Below, in pieces: positions 8,299-14,908 of a stretch of 64,000 nt of DNA. This DNA comes from an uncultured Rikenellaceae bacterium (lineage in GTDB: Bacteria > Bacteroidota > Bacteroidia > Bacteroidales > Rikenellaceae), in contig CALYBQ010000013.1 in assembly GCA_944415565.1 (NCBI GenBank), forward strand, positions 186,001 through 250,000, given 5' to 3'. A program made the position numbers and the translations under genes. A model generated the notes under the pieces. That model saw only the letters and a program-made list of their open reading frames with translations, did no database searches and was not told the DNA's origin. Position 1 is the stretch's first letter; each line of letters starts with the position of its first letter.

Positions 8299-8664
8299 CT
8301 AAAGCTCCTTGATCTCCTGCAAAACCTGTTTTGCTTGCTCTGTCTGCCCGCTTAGGGATTTCAGTAGGTCGAGCCCGGCCGGTGTGAGTGAAAAGAACAT
8401 GCGTCTTTTGTCGCTGTCGCCTTGCAGCCGTCCTACGAGCCCTTTCTTCTCCATGGACGCTATTATCTTCGAGGTGTTCGACGCCGAGAGGTCGAGCATC
8501 TGCGCTATCTGGCCTGCGGTACACTTGCCGTGCGTGTCGAGGCAGGCCAAGAGTGACCCTTCGTTAAGGCATATGCCGTGCGCTTCCTGCAGTTGGCGTT
8601 CGATGTTGCCTATGGCGTGATATATGTTGCGTATCTTGCACAGTATCTCCATGCTATTCTGCAC
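8299..8664 (-). CDS. MarR-family transcriptional regulator
   Basis: 121 residues with a winged helix: CTAGQIAQMLDLSASNTSKIIASMEKKGLV is the recognition helix-turn-helix and LQGDSDKRRMFFSLTPAG the wing. It is shorter than most MarR proteins (about 140), with short dimerisation helices. It overlaps the thioredoxin gene by 11 bases and is last of three minus-strand genes, so it probably regulates this redox operon. That is inference from context; no cysteine pair typical of OhrR-type redox sensing is obvious. Confidence 0.88.
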   Translation of the reverse strand: MQNSMEILCKIRNIYHAIGNIERQLQEAHGICLNEGSLLACLDTHGKCTAGQIAQMLDLSASNTSKIIASMEKKGLVGRLQGDSDKRRMFFSLTPAGLDLLKSLSGQTEQAKQVLQEIKEL

Positions 8665-9130
8665 TGGTTGCTTCCTTTTTGCCCAGCAATACGCTGTCTA
8701 TGGCTTTCTTTAGCTCTTCTTTCGGCATCGCCCCGGTTGCCATTTGCGGCACGTCGGAGAGCGGTGCGAAAAGCATCGACGGGATGGATTGTACCCTGAA
8801 TATGGCGGCCAATTCCTGCTCCGTATCCACGTTGACCTTGTAGATGTATATTTCGTCCTTATATTCCTTAGCCAACTCCTCGAGTATCGGGGCGACCTGT
8901 TTGCACGGTCCGCACCAGTCGGCGTAGAAATCTATGATCGCCGGTTTGTCGCCGAGGTATTTCCATTCGCTCGGACTGTTTTCGAAATCGGCCACTTTTT
9001 TCAGGAAGTCGGCCTTGGTCATCTGAATGGTGGTTCCGGCATTCGCTCCGTTCTTGTCTTTCTTGGCCTGTCCGCTGCACGAAGTCGCTATTGCCAGCGT
9101 TGTCATTATCAGGAAAATGATCTTTTTCAT
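8654..9130 (-). CDS. thioredoxin-fold lipoprotein
   Basis: 158 residues. A lipoprotein signal peptide ends in the lipobox ATSC (Cys18), so the protein is probably anchored in a membrane facing the periplasm. After a linker, a thioredoxin fold has the active site WCGPCK (Cys73, Cys76), VAPILEELAKEY, VNVDTEQELAAIF and the cis-Pro loop VQSIPSMLF. Likely role: thiol-disulfide exchange on envelope proteins. It shares one base with the upstream DUF6132 gene and overlaps marR downstream. Confidence 0.92.
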   Translation of the reverse strand: MKKIIFLIMTTLAIATSCSGQAKKDKNGANAGTTIQMTKADFLKKVADFENSPSEWKYLGDKPAIIDFYADWCGPCKQVAPILEELAKEYKDEIYIYKVNVDTEQELAAIFRVQSIPSMLFAPLSDVPQMATGAMPKEELKKAIDSVLLGKKEATSAE

Positions 9131-9345
9131 TATGATTTCGTTTTTGTCGTTTTTTTAGTTTCGAAAATGTTGAATAGCAATCCTCCTGATAATGCGCCCC
9201 ACAACGAGCTTGTGAGCGGTGAAGATATTATGGGGCATGTTCCTGTTTCGCATCCCACGAAGCGCCAGTAGCAGTATCCGACTGCTGTCCCTATCGCTAT
9301 GCCTGTCAGGGTGAGCCAATATTTCTTCAATAAATTACGGAGCAT
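9130..9345 (-). CDS. DUF6132-family small membrane protein
   Basis: 71 residues with two probable membrane helices (about residues 9-26 and 46-61) joined by a loop with two cysteines (CETGTC), and a basic Lys/Thr tail. The pattern of helix, TGTCPI and second helix matches what I know as DUF6132 in Bacteroidota, which often sits beside thioredoxin genes. Function is unknown; partnership with the next gene through the cysteine pair is a guess. First gene of a three-gene minus-strand operon. Confidence 0.75.
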   Translation of the reverse strand: MLRNLLKKYWLTLTGIAIGTAVGYCYWRFVGCETGTCPIISSPLTSSLWGALSGGLLFNIFETKKTTKTKS

Positions 9346-9391
9346 TCTTTCGGTCGTTACGATTATATAACGGCATAAAGATATGGATTAT

Positions 9392-9420
9392 TTTCCAAAG
9401 GAAAAATTTTCCTGTGGAAA
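9392..9420. repeat. AT-rich inverted repeat
   Basis: TTTCCAAAGGAAAA (9392-9405) and TTTTCCTGTGGAAA (9407-9420) are complementary at 13 of 14 positions. It lies between two minus-strand genes, after the MmcQ/YjbR stop, and could be its terminator or an operator. The very short central spacing favours an operator-like dyad. Confidence 0.35.
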
Positions 9421-9465
9421 TTTGTACTTTTTTTATGAATTTCTCGGTGAGTTTGAGGGGGATGT

Positions 9466-9846
9466 TCAGGGATTGCCGCCGTGTGCTGCGAAGTATTCGG
9501 CACGTTTGGCCGCAGATAGTTTTTTGAGGACTTCATCCGCCGAATGGCGTATGAGCGACACGATAAGGGCATCGGGGACGTCGCTGTCTATGTCAATGCC
9601 GTTCCACAGCAGGGTAGAGGGATGGTGTCCGGGGCCTATGCCGTTGTATCGTTCGCGTAATTCTATGGATTTTTCCGGATCGCATTTCAGGTTGGCGACG
9701 AAGCGCCCGTCGCGCGGTTCCAGCGGGATGAAAGCGAACATCTTGCCCATTATCTTCATCACCAGAACGTTGTGTCCCAAAAACGGCAGGCTTTCGGCGG
9801 CTCCTTTTATAGAGAGGCAGTGTTCCCGGAATTCTTCTATGTTCAT
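9466..9846 (-). CDS. MmcQ/YjbR family protein
   Basis: 126 residues from MNIEEFREHCLSIKGAAESLPFL. The family signature is seen in FGHNVLVMKIMGKMFAFIPLE-like strands, LKCDPEKSIELRERY, GIGPGHHPSTLLWNGI and the C-terminal helix ISLIRHSADEVLKKL. These are small CyaY-like fold proteins with a suggested DNA-binding role. The frame is open far upstream, but that part runs antisense to the divergent acetyltransferase gene and is unlike the family, so the start at 9846 is chosen. Confidence 0.88.
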   Translation of the reverse strand: MNIEEFREHCLSIKGAAESLPFLGHNVLVMKIMGKMFAFIPLEPRDGRFVANLKCDPEKSIELRERYNGIGPGHHPSTLLWNGIDIDSDVPDALIVSLIRHSADEVLKKLSAAKRAEYFAAHGGNP

Positions 9847-9873
9847 GGCAGATATAACGTCGATGATTTTGTG

Positions 9874-9881
9874 TACCTTTA
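9874..9881 (+). promoter_or_regulatory. -7 box of acetyltransferase gene
   Basis: TACCTTTA differs from TAnnTTTG at the last base and lies 13 bases before the ATG at 9895. No good -33 box is visible. Weak support. Confidence 0.35.
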
Positions 9882-9894
9882 CAAAGGTAAAAAA

Positions 9895-10353
9895 ATGAGC
9901 ATGAAAGTTGTGAAAATTACCGATCCGGAGATAATTTTGCAAGTGAGACTCGATTTTCTCGCTACCGACCCATTGCTTCCGGAGACCGACGAGGCTGTGC
10001 TTGCCGATAGTATCCGGGGGTATGTGTCGAAACATACGGCGGCAGGTGATTCCGTGGTGCTGGCCGTTACGGATGGAGATGTTATCGTGTCGATAGGGTT
10101 TCTGACCGTGACCGAAATGCCGCCTAACGGGGCTGTACCGAACGGCAGGTTCGGTACGTTGCTCAATATCCTGACATATCTGGAGCATCGCCGGAGAGAA
10201 TATGGCGAGACGCTGGTGAGGGCGTTGGACGAGGAGGCGCGGGGACTCAGTGTCGCGATACTCGATTTGCATGCGACGGAGTCGGGTGCGCCGGTCTACC
10301 GTGGTTCGGAGAGATGCCGTACGAGACCCATGCGGATGCGGCTGACGAAATGA
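9895..10353 (+). CDS. GNAT-family N-acetyltransferase
   Basis: 152 residues from MSMKVVKITDPEI. The order of elements fits GNAT: an N-terminal helix with DFLATDPLLPETDEAVLADSIRGYV, the strand VVLAVTDGDVIVSIGFLTVTEMPPNG, then LLNILTYLEHRRREYGETLVRALDEEA for acetyl-CoA binding. The pyrophosphate loop reads EHRRREYGE instead of the canonical R/QxxGxG/A. The C-terminal strand (GSERCRTRPMRMRLTK) also looks altered, so catalytic competence is uncertain. Substrate unknown. It lies 37 bases before the copper ATPase on the same strand. Confidence 0.8.
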   Translation: MSMKVVKITDPEIILQVRLDFLATDPLLPETDEAVLADSIRGYVSKHTAAGDSVVLAVTDGDVIVSIGFLTVTEMPPNGAVPNGRFGTLLNILTYLEHRRREYGETLVRALDEEARGLSVAILDLHATESGAPVYRGSERCRTRPMRMRLTK

Positions 10354-10390
10354 TTGTAAGTTATTTTAATCTTTTTAACATTATAAAGTT

Positions 10391-12607
10391 ATGGCAAAAA
10401 ATATAAAGAAGACGTTCCCGGTTACGGGTATGCATTGCGCTTCGTGCGCCGCGAGAATAGAGGACAAGGTCGGAGCTATGAACGGTGTGTCGTGTGCTTC
10501 CGTGAATCTCGCTGCGGCGAATGTGACGGTCGAATACGATCCTGCCACTACGAGTCCGAGCGATATGCAGAAGACCGTGCAGGGCATAGGTTTCGACATG
10601 CTCGTCGATGACGACGACGATGACTCCGACCTATCGGCCGTTGCCGATGAGATACACGCCGCCCGTTTCAAAACGCTGAAAAAACGTACATTGTGGGCGG
10701 TGATTCTGGCCGTCCCGCTGCTCGTGCTCGGGATGTTCTTTATGGATATGCCCCATGCCGATTGGGTTATGTGGGTGCTGGCTACGCCGGTCGTTTTCTG
10801 GTTGGGGCGCGATTTCTTCATAAACGCGTGGAAACAGGCATGTCACCGCATGGTCAATATGGATACGCTGGTGGCTTTGAGTACGGGCATAGCCTACCTG
10901 TTCAGCGTTTTCAATATGGTTTACCCCCGCTTCTGGCTGGAGAGGGGTGTCGAGCCGCACGTCTATTTCGAGGCGTCGGCGGTCATAATTGCGTCCATAT
11001 TGCTCGGCCGGCTGCTTGAAGAGAAGGCCAAGGGAAATACTTCGTCGGCTATCCGCAAGCTCATCGGGTTGCAGCCCAAGACCGTTCCCGTTGTCATGCC
11101 CGACGGCTCGATCAACGAAATGCCTATCAAGTCGGTTAAGGTCGGCGATGTGTTGCTCGTGCGTCCGGGTGGAAAGATAGCCGTTGACGGGAAGGTGGTC
11201 GAAGGGACCTCTTACGTTGACGAGAGTATGCTCAGCGGCGAGCCGGAGCCCGTGTTCAAGGAGGCGGGCGGAGATGTGTTCGCCGGGACAGTGAACCAGA
11301 AAGGCAGCCTGCGCTATCGGGCGCAAAAGGTCGGAGCCGATACGTTGTTGTCGCAGATAATAAGGATGGTGGGCGACGCGCAGGCGAGTAAGGCCCCCGT
11401 GCAGAAGCTCGTGGACAGGATAGCCTCGGTATTCGTTCCCGTTATCATGGGTATAGCCGTGCTGTCGTTCATATTGTGGATGGTGCTCGATCCGGGAGAC
11501 GGTTTCACGCACGGCCTGCTGGCCATGATAACCGTGTTGGTCATAGCCTGTCCGTGCGCGTTGGGATTGGCTACGCCTACCGCCATAATGGTGGGCATCG
11601 GCAAAGGGGCGGAGAACGGTATACTCATACGTGATGCCGAGAGCCTTGAGATAGCGCGTAAGGTGGACGCTGTGATATTCGACAAGACGGGAACGATAAC
11701 CGAAGGACGTCCGCAAGTGACAGACGCTTTGTGGTATACCGGAGACGACCGCCATAAGGATGTGCTGGTCGCATTGGAGCGGATGTCGGAACATCCGTTG
11801 GCCGAAGCCGTTGCCGATTTCTTCAAGGGTGTGCATCCTGTTTCGGTCGTGAACTTCGACAACATTCCGGGGCGCGGAATACGCGGTGAGGCCGGCGGTC
11901 GTATATATTATGTAGGAAACCTCGCGCTGCTGGCCGAGAACGGCATCGCTATCGACGATATTTTGGCAAGGTTCGCCCGCGAGCGCGAGGCTGAGGTGAA
12001 GACGGTCGTGTGGTTCGCCGACAATTCGAAATCGCTGGCAGCCATAGCGCTTGCCGACAGTATAAAGGATACGTCGCTCGAAGCCGTGTCGGCATTGAGG
12101 GCGTCGGGGCTCGACGTGTGGATGCTGACGGGCGACAACGAGGCTTCGGCTCGGTATATAGCAGCACAGGCCGGGATAGCGAATTACCGTTCAGGTGTGC
12201 TTCCGGCCGATAAGAATGCGTTCGTGAAACAGTTGCAGGCGCAGGGCAAGGTTGTCGCTATGGTCGGGGACGGCATTAACGACAGTGCGGCGCTCGCACA
12301 GGCCGACCTCGGAATCGCGATGGGGAAGGGCAGCGACATAGCTATCGAGGCCGCCAAGATGACCATTATCGCATCGGATCTGATGAAGGTTCCTGAAGCA
12401 ATAAGGCTTTCCCGTCAGACGGTCAGGACCATACGGCAGAACCTGTTCTGGGCTTTCATATATAATGTGATAGCGGTTCCAGTGGCGGCCGGTATACTCT
12501 ATCCTGTCAACGGTTTTCTGCTTAGCCCGATGATTGCCGGTGCGGCAATGGCTTTGAGTAGTGTGAGTGTCGTGACCAACAGCCTGAGGCTGAAATGGAG
12601 GAAATAG
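10391..12607 (+). CDS. copA: copper-translocating P1B-type ATPase
   Basis: 738 residues, an inner-membrane cation exporter. One N-terminal heavy-metal domain carries GMHCASC (Cys16, Cys19). The core has membrane helices, the metal-site motif [11 protein letters not shown] typical of Cu(I) P1B-1 pumps, phosphorylation motif [16 protein letters not shown] and the hinge [20 protein letters not shown]. The pattern favours Cu(I)/Ag(I) over zinc or cadmium. No copper-sensing regulator or chaperone adjoins it; the upstream GNAT gene may share the transcript. A palindromic terminator follows. Confidence 0.93.
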   Translation: MAKNIKKTFPVTGMHCASCAARIEDKVGAMNGVSCASVNLAAANVTVEYDPATTSPSDMQKTVQGIGFDMLVDDDDDDSDLSAVADEIHAARFKTLKKRTLWAVILAVPLLVLGMFFMDMPHADWVMWVLATPVVFWLGRDFFINAWKQACHRMVNMDTLVALSTGIAYLFSVFNMVYPRFWLERGVEPHVYFEASAVIIASILLGRLLEEKAKGNTSSAIRKLIGLQPKTVPVVMPDGSINEMPIKSVKVGDVLLVRPGGKIAVDGKVVEGTSYVDESMLSGEPEPVFKEAGGDVFAGTVNQKGSLRYRAQKVGADTLLSQIIRMVGDAQASKAPVQKLVDRIASVFVPVIMGIAVLSFILWMVLDPGDGFTHGLLAMITVLVIACPCALGLATPTAIMVGIGKGAENGILIRDAESLEIARKVDAVIFDKTGTITEGRPQVTDALWYTGDDRHKDVLVALERMSEHPLAEAVADFFKGVHPVSVVNFDNIPGRGIRGEAGGRIYYVGNLALLAENGIAIDDILARFAREREAEVKTVVWFADNSKSLAAIALADSIKDTSLEAVSALRASGLDVWMLTGDNEASARYIAAQAGIANYRSGVLPADKNAFVKQLQAQGKVVAMVGDGINDSAALAQADLGIAMGKGSDIAIEAAKMTIIASDLMKVPEAIRLSRQTVRTIRQNLFWAFIYNVIAVPVAAGILYPVNGFLLSPMIAGAAMALSSVSVVTNSLRLKWRK

Positions 12608-12634
12608 CGCGGAACTGTTTAATGGAACGTTACG

Positions 12635-12668
12635 AATTATGGCAGGTCTTCAACGGCCTGCCATAATT
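12635..12668 (+). terminator. probable terminator after copA
   Basis: A 12-bp perfect stem AATTATGGCAGG / CCTGCCATAATT (12635-12646 with 12657-12668) with a 10-base loop lies 28 bases after the copA stop. The T run is weak (GTTTGTG). Confidence 0.65.
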
Positions 12669-12930
12669 GTTTGTGATTCTTAGTATAGTTTCCCGCTGCG
12701 AGTAAGACTATATGGCAGGCTATCCGGAGAGCAGGTTGTGTGGCTGTCTGTGCGGCCATACGTTGATCTGTATATGCCCGATCACATTTTGTCCGGAGCG
12801 TATTCGTCGCGGTTTGCGTGTCGGATTGGAGGGAGCGAATGTCGGTGCATTACTGTTTGCCATACGGGAGAATGAGTGTGCCGTATGTGAAAATAGTGCC
12901 GTGCAGGCGTTCCGCGACAGTTGGCCGCCG
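12669..12930. other. non-coding spacer
   Basis: Between convergent copA and the DUF4435 gene. No recognisable gene, RNA or repeat. Short frames translate to sequence with no family resemblance. Confidence 0.5.
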
Positions 12931-14076
12931 CTATTGCAGAGACATGATATAGCTTTCGATGTCCTGTTGCAACTTTTTGTACAGTGGGCAGTCTTTGTAT
13001 GTCTCGTTGTCCAAAAGCACGTCGCGGACATTACGCAAGGAGTTGTTGTAATTGCTGAGTTCGTTCTTCAGCGCCACACCGGTTTTTGACGATGTGTTGA
13101 TACGTATGTTGCTCATTAGCTTCAGCTTTTCGCATACGGCATTGAGCATGATTATGACCACGTTGTCCATGAGGGTATGCCCCTGCATATACATATATGT
13201 GTCTTCCGGTTGCAGTCCGCGCTGTTCCAACTGGCGCATGAACGCTGGCAGCTTCTGGGCGTACTCCGGATTATTGCGATGGAGTATCCGCAGGCGTTTT
13301 TGCACTTGCAGTTTCAGCCATTCGAGCGTGTCGGCCCCGTTCTTCTCCACCTCGACATATCCTAACTTGACGCTGCTCTTGAACTCTAGAAGCGTGAAGA
13401 CGTTTTCGTTCTTGAGGTGGGCCGAATAGGCGTACCAGATGAACAGGGGATAGATGATGATGGAGTACTCTTTCAGGAACTTCTCGAAATCGAATATGCG
13501 TGCGTCGTTCTTGGTGGCTTTCACGCATACGTTGTGCAACGACGGTGCGTAGCACAGGAAGCTTTCGGTCGAATAGGCGTAGGTATGGAAGAGGTATGTG
13601 GTGTTGTTTATCGTCTTGGACTGTTCGGTCGAGTTCCCGAAGAGGTAGTCGAAATCGCTGTCCACGCACAGTATCAGGTTAGGGGAGGTCTCTGGTATCA
13701 TCCCCATCAGCACCTTTTTGCCTTTGGCTAAGTCTTCGCGCGGCGGGACAGAGACCTCGAAAGTCAGCGCACTGCTTTCGTATTCGTCGAATATGCCGCG
13801 CCAGAACGACACGTCTTCGTAACCTTCGACGAACACCTTGACATTCTTTTTTGCAGGGTCTACTGGGAGCTTCTCCGGCATTTGGGCGAGCAGCGCCTCC
13901 TTGTAACGCGCCCAACCGTCTTGTCCGTTTCTGTCGCCTTTGTAGATGTTGACCTGTGAATCGCCCTTGACATGAAATTCCGCGCGTGAACCGTTGCCGC
14001 GCCCCGACTGCTGCGTGTCGCGTTTGCTGTGTTCGTTGTCCCGTTGAGAGTATCTGCGATTAGACCTGCGGCTCAT
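12931..14076 (-). CDS. DUF4435 (TOPRIM-like) protein
   Basis: 381 residues from MSRRSNRRYSQRD. An unusual hydrophilic N-terminal tail (about 60 residues, rich in Arg, Gln, Asn and Gly) precedes a domain with VFVEGYEDVSFW (Glu84), KVLMGMI and LILCVDSDFDYLFG (Asp139, Asp141, Asp143). This acid pattern is that of TOPRIM-like DUF4435, related to OLD-type nuclease and primase folds. The C-terminal half is helical. DUF4435 proteins often occur near ABC ATPases in defence-like loci, but no ATPase is adjacent here. An upstream in-frame extension exists; ATG 14076 fits better. Function unknown. Confidence 0.75.
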   Translation of the reverse strand: MSRRSNRRYSQRDNEHSKRDTQQSGRGNGSRAEFHVKGDSQVNIYKGDRNGQDGWARYKEALLAQMPEKLPVDPAKKNVKVFVEGYEDVSFWRGIFDEYESSALTFEVSVPPREDLAKGKKVLMGMIPETSPNLILCVDSDFDYLFGNSTEQSKTINNTTYLFHTYAYSTESFLCYAPSLHNVCVKATKNDARIFDFEKFLKEYSIIIYPLFIWYAYSAHLKNENVFTLLEFKSSVKLGYVEVEKNGADTLEWLKLQVQKRLRILHRNNPEYAQKLPAFMRQLEQRGLQPEDTYMYMQGHTLMDNVVIIMLNAVCEKLKLMSNIRINTSSKTGVALKNELSNYNNSLRNVRDVLLDNETYKDCPLYKKLQQDIESYIMSLQ

Positions 14077-14192
14077 GTTTCCTTTCGTTTGTGCGGATAT
14101 GGAGTCGGTCCCGTATCGGCCGTAACCGGCATCGGATAGGCCCGGCACATCCTATATTGTGCAAATATTGTAAAAATTCACGAGTATTCTTA

Positions 14193-14200
14193 TATCTTTG
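14193..14200 (+). promoter_or_regulatory. -7 box of yciH operon
   Basis: TATCTTTG matches TAnnTTTG and lies 24 bases before the ATG at 14225. ATTG at 14167-14170 is a possible -33 box at 22-base spacing. Confidence 0.6.
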
Positions 14201-14224
14201 CGAATAAATCAACCATATAGTACA

Positions 14225-14572
14225 ATGAGTAATAACGACTGGAAGTCGCGTCTGGGGATGGTTTACTCGACAAATCCGGATTACAAATACGATACCGAGG
14301 TTGACGCGGACGGACCGACACTGGAACCGTCGCAGCAAGATCTTCGCGTGTGGCTCGACCGCAAACAACGGGCAGGCAAACAGGTGACGTTGGTCAAAGG
14401 ATTCGTAGGTTCGGACGACGACCTGCGCGAACTGGCTTCGATGTTGAAGAACAAATGCGGAGTGGGAGGCTCGGCCAAGGACGGAGAGATAATCATTCAG
14501 GGCGATTTCCGCGATCGCGTGGTAGACCTGCTTGTCAAGGCGGGGTATAAAGCTAAAAAAGCGGGAGGATAA
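14225..14572 (+). CDS. yciH: SUI1/eIF1-like translation factor YciH
   Basis: 115 residues. The C-terminal SUI1 domain is clear: GKQVTLVKGFVGSDDDLRELASMLKNKCGVGGSAKDGEIIIQGDFRDRVVDLLVKAGYKAK, equivalent to the eIF1 beta-alpha core with the basic start-site loop. Bacterial YciH is thought to influence start-codon fidelity or stress translation on the 30S subunit. Its N-terminal extension is variable. Start ATG 14225 follows a good -7 box. First of three genes with gaps of 2 and 4 bases. Confidence 0.92.
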   Translation: MSNNDWKSRLGMVYSTNPDYKYDTEVDADGPTLEPSQQDLRVWLDRKQRAGKQVTLVKGFVGSDDDLRELASMLKNKCGVGGSAKDGEIIIQGDFRDRVVDLLVKAGYKAKKAGG

Positions 14573-14574
14573 TT

Positions 14575-14904
14575 ATGATGGCTTTCATACAGGGGCAAGC
14601 CCTGATGTCTGAATTTTTCGGATTGACGGCTTATTTGGGAACGCTTACGTTTCTTGTAGGGGCGGTGCTGTTCGCGGTGATCGGATTTAAGAAGGTCGGC
14701 GGAAACCGCCGTGTGCTGAAGTTTGTTGGAGTGTCCGTTGCGAGGTTGGCGGTCTCTTTCGTACTGTCCGTTTCGGTTTGGCTGCATTGGCCTTTCGGAT
14801 TCGACGTGATGTTGGGACCCGTCTTGCTGCCGGCCGTATTCTCGGAGTTGGTGACGATAATCGGGGCGTATTCTTTATTGAGATTAAAACAAAATAACAG
14901 GTAG
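14575..14904 (+). CDS. small integral membrane protein, unrecognised
   Basis: 109 residues with about three hydrophobic helices (approx. residues 15-38, 50-70, 76-102) and a short basic C-terminus. I do not recognise a family. The ATG lies two bases after the yciH stop and four bases separate its stop from the next gene, so it is surely co-transcribed. ATG 14575, the adjacent ATG 14578, or the Met at MSEFFG are alternative starts. A role linked to the downstream outer-membrane protein is possible but unsupported. Confidence 0.65.
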   Translation: MMAFIQGQALMSEFFGLTAYLGTLTFLVGAVLFAVIGFKKVGGNRRVLKFVGVSVARLAVSFVLSVSVWLHWPFGFDVMLGPVLLPAVFSELVTIIGAYSLLRLKQNNR

Positions 14905-14908
14905 GCGG

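Noticed and set aside
9847..10272. N-terminal extension of the MmcQ/YjbR protein on minus
   Set aside because: It is antisense to the acetyltransferase gene and unlike the family; the short form has the normal length.
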